The position numbers and the translations under genes are program-made. DNA of 64,000 nucleotides from Ornithodoros turicata (Eukaryota; Arthropoda; Arachnida; Ixodida; Argasidae). Every line of letters starts with the position of its first letter. The stretch's first letter is position 1. The notes beneath the pieces are model-generated. The model made no database searches, was not told the DNA's origin, and saw nothing but the letters and a program-made list of their open reading frames with translations. The DNA is taken from NCBI RefSeq assembly GCF_037126465.1, contig NW_026999318.1:2576447-2640446 (forward strand). Direction: 5' to 3'. Shown piece by piece: positions 11,969 to 24,317 of the stretch.

Positions 11969-12212
11969 GTACTGTAAATAAATGTTATCTGGCTATTTCT
12001 GCGCGGAAAATGCCAAAGCCCACTAAGACTAACCTGAACATGAAAATGCAAACACCGAACTTTTACTAACCTAATAATCAACTAACTAACGTGCTGTTCC
12101 GTCGCGTCCGTTTCATTTATCTCCTATTTCTTAATTTTATTTATTTATTGATTTAGGTATTTTTGGAATAGCAAGCCGACGTCCCGTTTGGTTGACCTTT
12201 AGCCCGTTCTCC

Positions 12213-13378
12213 AACAACAAATAAATATTGACTATGACACGAGGTGATTCATCACTGGTGATTTTCCAAGGTCCTGCTACCTTCTACTTATTTCTGGCAG
12301 ATATGTTAGCCGCGTTCTTTTATAAAGGGGAGTACTACAGAATACTGAGCGCAATGACACATTACCTTCTGTATTCGTATCAATGAAATGAAACGCAAAT
12401 GCACACTATCCTGAGGCTCTGACTTCACGCTCGTTGAACGTGGATATCGTCGGACGTAGTTCCCAACTCAACCGGAATACTGGTATTTTCATATATAGTT
12501 CTGTTTTGTTGTTGGTGGCGGTCAGACAATGATGTTGTAGTTGTTGTCTCATACTTTCTATGTTGATGAACCGTATTTTCAATGCAATCAAATCGCAATG
12601 AAACACCTGAATAAGTGGGTGTAGAGCTTTTATAACCCATAAACATCGGCCCAGAAAAAGATGTAAGGACAACTGTAACACCTGTGTCTGACTGACAGTA
12701 GAGAAATACTATAGAATCCAGTGAACGATATCGCTAGCGAACTAATGCAGCAAACTATGTATATCCATTTTATGTTGCTTGTTGAATGGAATGTAGATTT
12801 AACTACTCATTATTTCATTATTAACACATAAAAAAAAGCACCCTATGTCTCCCAATTTCAACAAATCCGCAAAGGGAACGATAACATTCGGTCGGCTGTG
12901 ATGTATTTCATCGGCTGTCTAGATTTCAGTTCTTACTTGCATCTATATTCCAGGGGCTTTTAATGCACAATTATCCTCACTTTACCCACCACACACTTTC
13001 TTTTCGTAGTAAACATATTGTAGATTATTGTTTTTCATATTCGCTGGCTAGTCTATTTGCGAGCACCAAATGCTATGCATTCCAGTTATTTGATTTCTAA
13101 TACAATAGCCACAAAACTTTTTCATAATCTACACCACCCCATTCAGTGGTAATTCACTGGAGTGCTCACCCGGTGTCTCTTTGGCCTTTCCATTTTCAGC
13201 CTTCTGACAGTTCGGCGTTATGATTTTTTGGTCTTTTGGCTGTCGGCCTTCTGATAGTTCGGCGTCATGATTTTCGGCCTTTTGATAGGTTCAATCAGCC
13301 TAAATAAATGCATTGCATTTAGCAACAGCTATTAAAAAAATGAAAAAAGAAAGGAGAAGGAGGAAGCTCCTAAACCCC
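12213..13378. other. AT-rich DNA with a short tandem repeat
   Basis: No gene is seen. At about 13196-13290 a unit of about 50 bp ('cggccttctgacagttcggcgt...gatttt') repeats roughly twice. Confidence 0.5.
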
Positions 13379-14037
13379 CTTGAACTCCATCTTTATGTAT
13401 AAATCAACAAGATAAATTCAAAGGAACTTGACGCGCGATGAGGTCTCGGAGCACGATTTCCGTCTCATAATTGCGCTGATTATTACACGGAAACTTCAGT
13501 ACTATATTTTTAGGCGCTCCTTGGTTTTCACAGGGTACTTCACATTACATTTACACCAGACCTTTCGTTCAGCGTAGACACTAGTTCAGCGGAGAATCCC
13601 CAGTGACCCGGAGCTTTTCCTTATCTTCCTCAGAAGGCTTCCCTTTGTGCGCCGTGCAAAGACAGACGGGTACAGGTTTTGGGTCATCCAACGTGCAACT
13701 AGCAAGGATTGTCGAAAGATGGAAAATCTAGGGAGGTCTCAAAAAATTGGCCGTATCTCAAAATAACGTGATCGAAGTCCCCGTTGCAAAATAAACTACT
13801 GTAAATAAATGTTGTCTGGCTGTTTCTGCGCGGAAACTGCCAAAGCCCACTTAGACTAAGCTGAACATGAAAATGCAAACACCGAACTTTTACTAACCTA
13901 ATAATCAACTAACTAACGTGCTGTTCCGTCGCGTCCGTTTCATTTATCTCCTATTGCCTAATTTTATTTATTTATTTATTTATTTTATGTATTTTTGGAA
14001 TAGCAAGCCGACGTCCCGTTTGGCTGACCTTTAGCCA
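13379..14037 (+). repeat. Repeat A, copy 2 (uninterrupted)
   Basis: About 660 bp, closely matching the split copy at 9726-12212 and in the same orientation. It is non-coding. It serves as the reference that reveals the insertion at 10173-11968. Confidence 0.8.
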
Positions 14038-15442
14038 GTTTTTTTTTCCTTTTCGTCTAATAAATATATCCCCCTCCCCCGTCGCTGTCGTTGGTTGTCG
14101 TTGGTTTTCCTTGCTACGCGAACGTGAATTTGGGTTCCGGAAAAGACTGTTGCTCATTGCGTGGGCGGAAATAATTGTGCAGCGGCCGCTTGATCGATTT
14201 TTCTTATTGGTTCACGTGGAGCGTTCATGAAAAAAAAAGAAAATAATAAAGATAAAAATAAATCGATCGATAAAAGAAAGAAAGAGAAACAACAAATAAA
14301 GCTGCAGTTCTAAGTACCGTTATCCTAAGAAACATTTATCTGTGTGTAATCCGCTTGCTGGCTGTTTCAACATTACGAACATTACAGGGCAGTCCTGTTG
14401 AACGTTACTGGAATGTTTGTGAAGTCGGCCTTCCACTAACCGTAAATACGAGAGATCCTCGTTAGCCTTATGAGACAGTTCAGTTGACTGAGTAAGCACA
14501 AACCCGAAACGGCAAAATCGAGCAAATTGACGTTTCATGTCAAGCTAATAAACTCATCTCACTTCTCTATAAGCGCACCGAAAAAAGAAGAGGTTTATTG
14601 GTCTCGGTGGTCTCTTACACGGGCCGCGACAACGCTGGCTCGTCTACCCAACGTCCCCCCCCCCCCCCCGACAATGCTGGCTGACAATAATCCCTTTACG
14701 AGCAGCTAAGTAAGCTTTTGTTCTGGTCTCCAAGGCCATGCTCTAAGTCCGCTGTCCATGAAAGTAAAGAGGAGAGAGGGATCACTACAGTGCGCGTGCG
14801 CGCTGCATGGTCGGCGGATGGATACGGTCAAAATGTTCCGCGCGGTTTTTCCTGTGCGCGGCTAGAGGGCGACACAGAATGACGCGGTTTACGGGGCTTT
14901 GAGACGGTATTTATCCGTACTCACTTTTCATGCTTTTTTATAAAAACGGAAAGTGGTAGACATATAAATTTGATGTCTATCGATTCCTGAAATAATTCCA
15001 GAGAAAGTAAATGGAAAGTTTTTTTCGAAATGGCAATAGAAGTTTAATAAAACCTGTTCAAAGAGGGAGGAGAAAAATTGTGTATTTTTTTTTCGCATTC
15101 GTGACGTCGCCGTGAAATACATACGACATATATGAGAAATCCTGCAGCGTAACTAGTTTCATCTCGTCTTCCTCTTTATGATGAAAGCACCCGCGTCAAA
15201 ATCTGCGCGGCGGTTACCGAGAGAAAGCATAAAAACTGTTCCATAGGAAATACATTGGGACGGAGAGCTGGTATGCCCTCTTAAGGTCCTTTTCTTTGCA
15301 CCCTGCAACATATTTCAAGCGCTATTTAACAGTGCATTGGTTCCCTCGTTTGTGGTTATTTACACGGAGAGCATGAGACTATAAAGTAGTTTTGTGAGGC
15401 GAATAATGAACAAAGACACCTTAGTTGATTTCTTAATTGACT
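14038..15442. other. Gene-free stretch
   Basis: No supported gene. A poly-C run lies at about 14656-14669, and an A-rich region with short aaag/ataaa repeats lies near 14229-14300. Confidence 0.5.
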
Positions 15443-15945
15443 TATTGTTTGAAATCGAAACTGATCGGGAAGAGCGACGGTGACGTCATTGTCTCCGCGT
15501 GCGCTTTGCATCACAGTAACCAGGTCACCGGGGCGCGAAGCCACGCACGCGACACGTCGCACGGGCGGAGCCTACTGAAAAACCACAAGACTAGGAACAC
15601 GAAAAGGGGGTATCCGTGTTCCCTAGCTGGTCTCTATTCTATTCTTTTTTTTTTTTCAGAATGCTTCAATATCGCCATCTCCCTTGCATTTTTATCAATC
15701 TTTTCTTGTGCTAAGGCCAGATTCACACGACCGTTCGTCGCAAACACAACGTAATGGCATTCGACCCCATAGGTTCCAATGGGTCCGTATTGCTCCGTTA
15801 AAAATACGGACGCGAAAAACGTTCGTGTGAATCCGGTCTAAAGTGGGAACGCCCGCATCGCCCGTGACGCTGTGATGGCAAACAAACGCGGAGATAACGA
15901 CGTCATTGTCGCTCCTTACCCGATCAGTTTCGGTTTGAAACGCAA
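15443..15945. mobile_element. Inverted-repeat element, about 85-nt arms
   Basis: The left arm (15443-15525: gaaatcgaaactgatcggg ... gacgtcattgtctccgcg) and the reverse complement of the right arm (15858-15945: gaaactgatcggg ... gacgtcgttatctccgcg) align along about 85 nt with a few differences. The interior contains two smaller foldbacks (15587-15632 and 15714-15841). No ORF and no clear TSD are visible. Confidence 0.6.
15714..15841. mobile_element. Small foldback (MITE-like), about 128 bp
   Basis: It begins ggccagattcacacgaccg and ends cgttcgtgtgaatccggtct, which are inverted copies with a few mismatches. It is non-coding and nested in the larger inverted repeat. The superfamily is unassigned. 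Confidence 0.6.
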
Positions 15946-16286
15946 AGAGAACAGCGCGCTAAAAGCCTACGGACGCGCACAAGGAAACACAACTCTGTCT
16001 TTTGACGGTTCGAAACAGTCCGTGGAGGTAATTTAGCCGGCAGCGCACACAATGCAAATGGCAACATGAAAAACGTCATAATGCAAATCCTTAGCTTTTT
16101 GAAAATATCCTGCAGCTTTAAGAAACGCAAACGAAACTCCTTGGCGTCGTCCGTCAACTCACGGAACTGAGGTTTACTGCTGTAGAACAGCCTTATTACA
16201 TTGGTGCACCGCATAACAGACAGCTGGTCGACAACAAACTACTGCAGATAAGGCCTCCATCGTGCATTACACGGTTACCGAGAGGT

Positions 16287-17194
16287 GTGAAATTAAGAAA
16301 ATTCTGGGAGGCAGCTGAGTGGCAGGCTTGGCTGCTGTATTACTCAATTGCTACAGTTAGTGGAATCTTGCCCGAAGAGTATGTGAGACACTTCGCGCTC
16401 TTGTCTTCCTCAGTACAAGCCTTGCTTAAGAGCACAGGCACTTCTGACGATGTTATGGAAGCCTCAGAAAAAAATTACAGAATTTGTTGTCCTCACGCAA
16501 TTTCTGTATGGAGCGCAAAACATGACATCAAATGTTCACACTCTCCTACACCTTCCAAAAAGTGTCAAGCTAAGGGGCCCTTGTGGGCACATTCGTGCTT
16601 TCTGTTTGAGTCAAACATGGGCCACCTGCTCAATCTTGTGTCATCTGCAAAGGGTGTACCAAACCAGATTCTTTCCCGAATACTTATGAAAAACAACTTT
16701 CAGGTGATAAAAAGCAAGGCATCACCACAGGTACAAGTCATTTGTAACAAGGCGCAACAACACTACTCAAACGACCCTGTCTTCTTAGGAAAACCACAGA
16801 AAATGAACAACAGAGTAAGCAGTCTTGTACAGCAAAATTTGGAGGTGCCCATGTAGAGGAACATGATAGGGTTCGTGTTAATGGCTACACATTTCACAGC
16901 CAGCAATACAGGCTTCCCACAAAGAGTGATTCCACAGCAGTTAAAGTGGACAACCGATATTTCAAGGCAGAACATATCCTAGCAGTCAAATCCTCAAATT
17001 CCTCTGAAGCATATGTCATCATTGACACATACACGGTATCACAATTTCCTTATGTACAGCATGTGGAACGTGCCAAAAGACATGCCAGTGCAGTGTTCTG
17101 TAGACTTGACAATAGTGCTGTCCCCTGCATGTACATGCCCTTTAATGATCAACTGTTCTTTGCAGATCTGTGCAACAATTATGAGTGGTCATGA
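16287..17194 (+). pseudogene. Decayed CACTA/EnSpm-type transposase C-terminus
   Basis: The sequence resembles the region downstream of the tnp2 core in CACTA-type (CMC) transposases of animals and plants: AAEWQAWLLYYSIATVSGIL, then PEEYVRHFALL, then QFLYGAQNMTSNVHTLLHLP, then GPLWAHSCFLFESNMGHLL. The typical family order is 'W..FLLYYS..L..GILP', 'MTxNVHLLLHL' and 'GPLWAxSxFxFE'. The motifs alternate between frame 3 (16287-16470), frame 1 (about 16470-16575) and frame 3 again. The following tail (16946-17194, YFKAEHILAVKSS, VIIDTYTVSQFPYV) is in another frame, so at least three indels exist. The upstream catalytic part is absent. The superfamily call is from recall of motifs. Confidence 0.5.
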
Positions 17195-17699
17195 GATGTT
17201 CCAATCACATTCAATGTTGTGTGGAATTAGCCAAGCTTTTTTTTTTTTTTTGAAATCGTGATTTGTTGTATATACCATTACTGAATATATAGAAGAACTG
17301 TATTCAAATGTTGTAAACCCTTTCTGTACATGAGCAGAATTTGGCAGGTTTGGACATAAAAGTTAAACTTGCAAGTTTTAAGCATAAGATTGTCACCTTG
17401 GAATCAAGCAATTTCTAATCTGTAGAATTTGCTAATTATTCTTATGTGACATTGTTGAATTGATTATGCAGTAAATAAACTATTTGGTAGTAAGCTGACT
17501 TTGCATAGTGAAGCTGATGCTGTGAATAGCAAGCCGCCGTAGCGTAGCCGTAGCGCAGGCCAACATTTCCCTCTTTTTTATAAATAATAGGCTCCCCCCG
17601 TTTACACAAGGCGGAACCACCTTGTGGTGTGAGCGGATTCAAAGTGAGAACATTTCCATAGCTGAAGCAGAGCCTGGAAGAGGAGCTGCCACAGCTTGA
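17195..17699. other. Gene-free stretch
   Basis: AT-rich; a poly-T run lies at 17237-17251. No coding or repeat feature is defined. Confidence 0.45.
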
Positions 17700-17822
17700 A
17701 ATGGAACCACTAGAGGCAAAAGTGGTACCACTTCAGAGTCAAAGTGGTACTGCTTGGAGTCAAAGTGGAACCACTTCAGGGTCAAAGTGGTACCACTTGG
17801 GGCCAAAGTGGAACCACTTGGG
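17700..17822. repeat. Palindromic 20- to 21-bp minisatellite
   Basis: About six units of the form 'aaagtggtaccacttgggg' are present with variants; each unit centres on the self-complementary AAGTGGTACCACTT. Isolated relatives ('ctttaagtgggaccag', 'aaatggaaccacttt') occur at 18480-18525. Confidence 0.85.
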
Positions 17823-18863
17823 TTTTACAGTAGCACAGAAGTCGTTTTTAACACCCAGTTTTCTTCCTATAAAACTGTTAAGTAGGCCAGTAAGACGCAC
17901 CATGCGAAGTAATTTACACCACAGAGTCATAATTACCGCGCAAATTGAGTTTAAAATACGCCGCAAAAAGCGACCGTGCGCAACGGTGGTGAAGAACAGT
18001 ACCAGCCTGTGATCTGCCTGGAACCTCGCGCTGACGCTATAAGGAGAACGCTCGCTGATTGGCCTAGAGAAATGTTGTCTGCTACTCCGCTGTCGTCTGC
18101 TGCTCGCCTGTTCGGGGTTCTGATAAAGCCTTTCTCCTTGCTAGGTAATGCTTCGGCCGCTCCTTCTATCCCCAATTCTCCAGGAGAACAGGCAAAACAG
18201 GTTTACGGCGGCAAAGGGACAAGGCGCTGACCCCCACTGACCGGCGAACCAGAACGAGTTCTCCTTATACCGTCATCGGTGACGTGGCATCATACCTCCT
18301 CATCCTCGTTATAGCTGGAGTGGCGAGTTAAGGGTGAACGCGCGGAGCTATGTTTATGTGAGTTTTTTTTCTGGGAAACAAAGTGCACACATCAAAACCT
18401 TTCGCGCTATTCGGTATAATGACACACACTTTCATCAGATGTCTTAATCTGAAATTTTTTTTGGGTGGCCCTCTGTACTCCTTTAAGTGGGACCAGTTGG
18501 ACTGAAATGGAACCACTTTAAAAACTCCTTCATATTTCCACCTGGGCTCTCCGCCTATGAGTGGAGTCTCGTAATATACACAGATATTGAACACTAATCC
18601 ACATACACTCTACCGCAGCTGCTCTGTCATATGAAGAACAACATCACCTACACTTCAAGGCACGGAGCTTCCGAGGAGTTAGTGGACGTCTCACCTTAGC
18701 CCTTGCTTCAGATATCTTCGCCACGGTTTGCTGGTCACACTGCATCCCTGCAGCTGCTCTGGTGACCAAAGGGCTCTTGCAACCTCTTGCACAAATAGGG
18801 AATCTGATAAGCTCTCCATTGCACATCTCAGCTTTTTCGATGGTATTCTGATATCATCATCAT
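17823..18863. other. Gene-free stretch before LINE copy 2
   Basis: No supported exon. Its 3' edge (18855-18871) is the target site of LINE copy 2 and naturally contains ATCATCAT followed by GGCTGTCA. Confidence 0.5.
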
Positions 18864-19370
18864 GGCTGTCACCCGGCGTCGGGAACTTGGCGCCCCCATC
18901 GCCCGGCAGCAGCCGCAGTAGCCCCCTCCTGCACTGACGGTTGGGTCGCCGCAGGAGGGAGACCCCCACGTATAGCTGTGCGTGGCTTTCCCGTGTCCGG
19001 GGAAAGGGGGATCCTGGCGGTTGAGTGGACCCGGAGGTTGTTTTGGACTCTTCGGGGCCCCTCCGGGAAAGCAACACACCGCTTTGGCCCCTGCTTCCCA
19101 TAGTCGGGTGGTCCTGGAAGACCCGGCCAGGATTATTCAGCTAGTCGCCATCTCCCTTTTCCTTACTTTCTCTTTTCATCTCCTCCTCCTCCCTCTCTTT
19201 CCTTACTCACCTTCTTTGGCGGCAAGGGTCAACCTTGGGCAGTTCTTTCACCCTTCTGAAACTGCACTAGGGTATAATGCAGAGGAAAGTGTTAGCGTGC
19301 CAGGCACGCTCCCTTGGTTGGGCTCGATGGTGGGCGACACACCTGTGCACCGAACCGCTCTTTTCCTTGT

Positions 19371-20630
19371 ATGGATTCTGTACGCTCCAAAAAACATGAT
19401 CAGCGTCAAAAGAGGCGCTGCACCGAAGCACCAATGAACTCGCTCAGCTTAGACCTGTCTCCAGAGCCATGGTTCCCGAAATTCCTTGTGGCCCATGCTG
19501 AGGACGAGACAAAGCCATTATCGAAAGTGTCACCATTCCTCATTGCTAAAGAAATCGAAAAGATCATAGGGAAATCGTACAAAGCAAAGAAGCTCTCATC
19601 TGGAGACATTCAAATTGAGGTAGAAAGCAGATCTCAAAGTTCAGCTCTCGTGTGTATAAAGAAACTCGGTGACATTCCAGTGTCAATCACAAAACACCGT
19701 ATCCTGAACATTGTCAAGGGTGTGATCTCTGAGAGTGAGCTTCTTGACTGTTCTGACAGCGAGATCGAAGAAGGTTTGCGGGAGCATGGCGTGGTGGCAG
19801 CGAGGCGGATAATCATGCGTCGCGATGGCAAAGAAATGCAAACCAAGCACATCGTACTGTCATTCCAGCTACACAGACTCCCTGAAACCATCAAAGCAGG
19901 TTACCTGAACTGCCACGTGCGACCTTACGTTCCTAACCCGCGACGTTGCTTCAAGTGTCAACGTTTCGGGCACGGATCACAGGTCTGCCGCGGACAGGAA
20001 ACGTGTCCAAAATGTTCAGGCAACGGTCACACACCAGAATCATGTGAGAACACAGTACGTTGTGCAAACTGCAAGGGCGACCACCCAGTATACTCAAGAT
20101 CTTGCCCCCGGTGGAAAGAAGAAAAAGAAATACTTCGAATCAAAGCAGGACAAAACATATCATATCAAGCAGCAAAAGCACAAGCAGAGTTTGCTAGAAA
20201 AGGCACTTTCTCCGAGGTGGCGCGCAGGGGAGTAGCACCACCGAGGAAATCTGTAGAGACCCAGACTTCTGGGTGTCTACCTCAAACTCCCCAACAGAAA
20301 GGTGGAGACACGAGAGTGTCTGCGCCTGCTCCTATGTCTCCTGGGAGCACCCTGGCTTGCCAGGCTCACACCAAGGAGATAGCCACAGCTTCCAGTGATG
20401 TTGATGGCACAGTCTCAGTCTGAGACGGAACCATGCCGGAACCATCCCAGACCATGTCACAAAGCATGGAATTGGATGAGGATGACTGCTTATCCCAGAA
20501 ATCGTCATCCAGTCTGCCAGGTGTTCTCTCTCAGGGCAAAGAAAAGAGAGAGAAAACATCTGGTCGAGGTAGGGGCAGCAGAACAAAAGACGTGCAGAAA
20601 TTACCTCCACGAAGAATAACCCCTCCTTGA
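19371..20630 (+). pseudogene. LINE copy 2 ORF1, one internal stop
   Basis: The ATG at 19371 (MDSVRSKKHD) aligns with the start of the intact copy 3 protein (MDNSNPKKHD); an upstream in-frame ATG at 19314 lies in the 5' UTR. The three zinc knuckles are present (CFKCQRFGHGSQVC, CPKCSGNGHTPESC, CANCKGDHPVYSRSC). A TGA at 20421-20423 replaces the Trp of the conserved 'SVWDG' segment. The frame then continues through the acidic-serine motif MELDEDDCLSQKSSSSLP to RRITPP at 20630. Apart from that one stop the protein is complete (about 419 codons). Confidence 0.9.
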
Positions 20631-20641
20631 ATAAGACATTC

Positions 20642-23600
20642 ATGTACACACAGTCCATAGGGATATGTACTTGCATCCAAGGCACGATGAAGATATTGCT
20701 CCTTCTCCTCTCTGTCCTCCTTCTCATGGGTCTAGGTAATATTGTACAATGGAATTGTCGAGGTCTCTTTTCCAACCTTGATGACATTAATGACCTCTTA
20801 GAGGAACAAAAGGCAGTTGGCTGTTGCTTACAGGAGACATATCTACATGAGAACAGTATAAATCCCTTCCGCCGACACAATTTGTTTAGAAAAGACCGCA
20901 CAGACAGCACCCGCGCATCTGGAGGTGTCGCTGTCATTGTCCCACAGTCCATACCTGCAACCCGCTTTCCTCTTGTCACAGACCTGGAAGCCGTGGCTGT
21001 ACAAATATGCCTCGACAGAGTCATTACATTATGCTCACTGTACCTTCCACCTTCAATTTCAATCGAACAAAAGGACTTTGAGCATCTTTGTGACCAGCTT
21101 CCTCCGCCATTCATGATACATGGTGACCTAAACGCTCACAATCATTTGTGGGGTAGCACAAGACTGGATGGTCGAGGGAAAATGCTAGAGAGGGTTTTGA
21201 TGTCAAGGCCTGTTTGCCTCCTCAATTCAGGACAGCCTACATACATCAACTCTGCAACACAAAGCTTCTCTTGTCTGGACATTTCACTATGCAGTCCCTC
21301 CCTCTTTGATTGTTTTGACTGGGCAGTCCACCAGAACCCAAGGGGAAGTGACCACTTCCCAATTATCTTGCAACTAAGTGGTCAGACAGATACATTAACT
21401 GCGCGCTCACCCCGCTGGAAACTGCGTTTGGCGGACTGGAACTCCTTTGAAAAGAAAGCAGTACTGTCTGAGTCTTCCTTTCGTGGGTTAAGTATTGAAG
21501 AAGCCAACGAAACACTTACTACCACAATTATAGAGGCTGCCAGCCAGGCTATTCCGCAAACGTCTACACGTGTTCCTAAGCGCCCCAAGCCTTGGTGGAC
21601 AGACGATTGTGAAAGGACAAGGAAGGAACAAAACCGCTTTTGGGGAATCTTCCGCAGATACCCAACTTCACAAAACCTCCTTGCTTTTAAGAGAGCCCGT
21701 GCCAAGGCTAGGTGGACACGGAAAAAAGCTAAACAGGAATCTTGGAGAAACTTTGTTTCATCACTCAACTATAATACCCCCTCGAAGAAAATCTGGGAAA
21801 GGCTCCGAAATATTAGGGGTGAATATTCCAGCCTATGTATTCCACTATTGCAGGTTAATGGAGCACCATGCGAGACCCTTGAAGAACAAGCAAATGTACT
21901 GGGCGAACACTTCCAAAACATTTCTAGCTCCGCTCATTACAGTAAAGATTTCCTTAAAGTCAAGGCATCTGCCGAAAAGAAGAATATACCGAGTGGCCAT
22001 GGTGAGAATTATGCATACAACATGCCTTTTCAGATAACGGAGTTGTTGAGAGCATTGCCATCATCCAAGGACACGGCCCCGGGGCCAGATAGGATAACAT
22101 ACTCTATGCTAAGGCATCTTTCATCTGAATCACTCAAATGCCTGCTTGATTTCTTCAATCTCGTATGGAGAGAAGGACAGCTCCCTTCTCGTTGGAAAAT
22201 AGCTACAGTCCTCCCTTTCCTCAAACCAGGGAAAGATGCCTCCATACCCACTAGTTACAGACCTATCGCGCTCACAAGTTGTCTTGGTAAAACTTTTTAG
22301 CGTATGGTGAATAACCGTCTTATTCACTACCTGGAGGAGAATGAATGCCTCACTCCATACCAGTGTGGCTTCCGTGTTGGACGTTCCACTGTAGATCACC
22401 TCATTCGACTAGAGACCACCATCCGTGAAGCCTTTGTTAGGAGACAGCACTGCCTATCCGTGTTTTTTGACCTTGAAAAGGCTTACGACACAGCATGGCG
22501 ATACGGCATCCTCCGGGACCTGCACGATTTTGGAATACGTGGGTGTCTGTTCCGCTGCATTTCTAATTTCCTCCAGGGAAGGACTTTCAGGGTACAGCTG
22601 GGTACATCACTCTCTCGTCTGTTCATACAGGAAAATGGCGTCCCACAAGGGTCAGTGCTCAGTGTTACACTTTTCATTATCAAAATGAACTCTATCGCCA
22701 ATGTAATTCCACCCTCAATTATGTACTCTTTGTACGTAGATGATCTCCAGATAGCATATTCATCTACGAAATTGGCCATGTGTGAGAGACAAATCCAGCT
22801 CACAATTAATAAGCTTGTCAAATGGTCATCGCAGAACGGGTTTAAGTTTTCAGCTGAAAAGACAGTCTGTGTGCCTTTTTCTAGAGCAAGAGGTGTATTC
22901 CCAGATCCCAAGCTAAGCGTAAATGGACATGAACTGGCAGTACGATCGGAACACACATTCCTTGGTGTCATTTTTGATGCAAAGCTCAGGTTTGCAGCTC
23001 ACATAAAGAACCTGAAAGGGAAATGCTTGAAATCTTCAAATATTCTTAAAGTCCTGTCACACAGATCTTGGGGTGCAGATCGCGAAACACTATATCGCGT
23101 GTACACATGTATTGTCCGATCACGACTAGATTATGGATGCATTGTATACGGGTCTGCACGCCAATCTGTGCTGAAGGCTTTGAGTCCTATCCACCACCAG
23201 GGACTGCGACTTGTACTGGGGGCATTCCGTACGACACCTGTTGAAAGTCTGTATGTGGAAGCAAATGAGTGGTCCTTAGCGAAACGTCGCTTCTATCTTG
23301 GGATTTTGTATGCACTGAGGATAAGAGGCTACCCTCAACACCTTTCTTTATCCTGCGTTAAGACCACACGTTTTAAGCAACTCTTCCTAAACAAGCCAAC
23401 AATTACCCCACCTTTTAGCATGCGAATTTCAAATGATATTCAACTGTATGGCTTCACTGCTTACAGTTACATGATCGCCGAATGCAGTCCGAGGGTACCT
23501 CCATGGCAACCACCCCTGAAATATAACTGCTACCTTACAAAGTATAAGAAACATGTAACACCTTCGTTAGTGCTACAACAGGAATTTGAGCACCTGAAGA

Positions 23601-24043
23601 GTGGTTTTCGGAACCACACTGAAATATATACAGATGGGTCCAAAACAAGCACAGGTGTTTCTTGTGCCATGGTATCAGGTTCATGTACAAGGTCGCACTG
23701 CTTAAAGCACATCACGTCCATCTTCACTGCAGAGGTTTATGCCATCATTTTAGCACTGAACTTCATTTTAGAAAATAACATCGAATCATCTGTCATATAC
23801 ACAGATTCTTTTAGTGCTTTGCAATCGGTATGTAACATTAAACCACAGAAGAACCACCTCGTGCAGCGAGCACAGTATATAGCCAGCAGAGTAGTGAACA
23901 GAGGTCTTTCTCTTATCATCTGCTGGGTGCCTAGCCACAGAGGGATAGCAGGGAACGAGCTTGCCGACAAAGCTGCCGCTGCTGCGCTCTCTGCTGATGT
24001 GACGCCGTTTGATGTACCTTTTCAGGACTTGAAGCCCCATCTC
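20642..24043 (+). pseudogene. LINE copy 2 ORF2, 5' portion (EN, RT, RNase H)
   Basis: The first ATG is at 20642, with a better candidate at 20726 (MGLGNIVQWNCRG) directly before the endonuclease. Endonuclease motifs (LQETYL, HGDLNAHNHLWGS, GSDHFP), RT motifs (FFDLEKAYDTAWR, GVPQGSVLSVTLF, YVDD) and RNase H motifs (YTDGSKT, TAEVYAI, YTDSFSAL, GNELADKAA) are all recognisable. A TAG at 22298-22300 replaces the Glu codon of the conserved GKTFERM, inside the RT domain. Reading then stays open in the same frame until the foldback insertion at 24044, just after QDLKPHL. Confidence 0.92.
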
Positions 24044-24053
24044 AGTAGTAATG

Positions 24054-24229
24054 TATCAGCTCAAGTATCCGGAAACTCACATCTTCGCCTGGACGCCATT
24101 AATTAGCAATTAGAGCTAATTGGGACCCCCCACATTAATCAGGACCCACCAGGGAGTCATTACACTAATTGGGGATCATCTAAGACACGTCCAGACGAAG
24201 ATGTGTGTTGCCGGCTACTTGAGCTGATA
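24054..24229. mobile_element. Terminal 176-bp mini-foldback of the left arm
   Basis: It starts TATCAGCTCAAGTATCCGG and ends CCGGCTACTTGAGCTGATA; inverted arms of about 43 nt surround a spacer of about 90 nt containing 'aattagagctaatt'. The flanking TA on both sides could be a TA target duplication, so this may be a mariner-type MITE fixed near the arm end before the arms became inverted copies. Confidence 0.7.
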
Positions 24230-24308
24230 AAAAATAAAAAATAGGTAGAAAATAAAATAAAAAGATAGAGATAGAGTGGAGAGAAGGAGTTTAGTTGAAG
24301 ATCAACGA

Positions 24309-24317
24309 CGCCATCTT
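24309..24317 (-). promoter_or_regulatory. YY1-type motif AAGATGGCG, left arm, pointing outward
   Basis: AAGATGGCG on the minus strand lies in a CpG-rich block, typical of YY1 sites just downstream of CpG promoters. The mirror site is at 46458-46466. The sequence match is exact; function is inference. Confidence 0.35.

Larger units (their letters stand above)
9726..12212 (+). repeat. Repeat A, copy 1, split by a 1.8-kb insertion
   Basis: The outer parts (9726-10172 and 11969-12212) together match the uninterrupted repeat at 13379-14037, starting at 'ttgaactccatctttatg' and ending at 'gacctttagcc'. The match includes 'gtacaggttttgggtcatcc' and 'ggaatagcaagccgacgtcc'. The two halves are separated by foreign DNA (10173-11968), and a 35-bp piece of the repeat, beginning tactgtaaataaatg, is present on both sides of the insertion. 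The family is not recognised. No ORF is seen in it. Confidence 0.8.

Noticed and set aside
17701..18012. 103-residue frame over the minisatellite
   Set aside because: The repetitive peptide is an effect of the 20-bp units.
20332..21114. 260-residue minus-strand frame across the LINE 2 ORF junction
   Set aside because: It is an antisense shadow of ORF1 and ORF2, whose motifs are clear on the plus strand.
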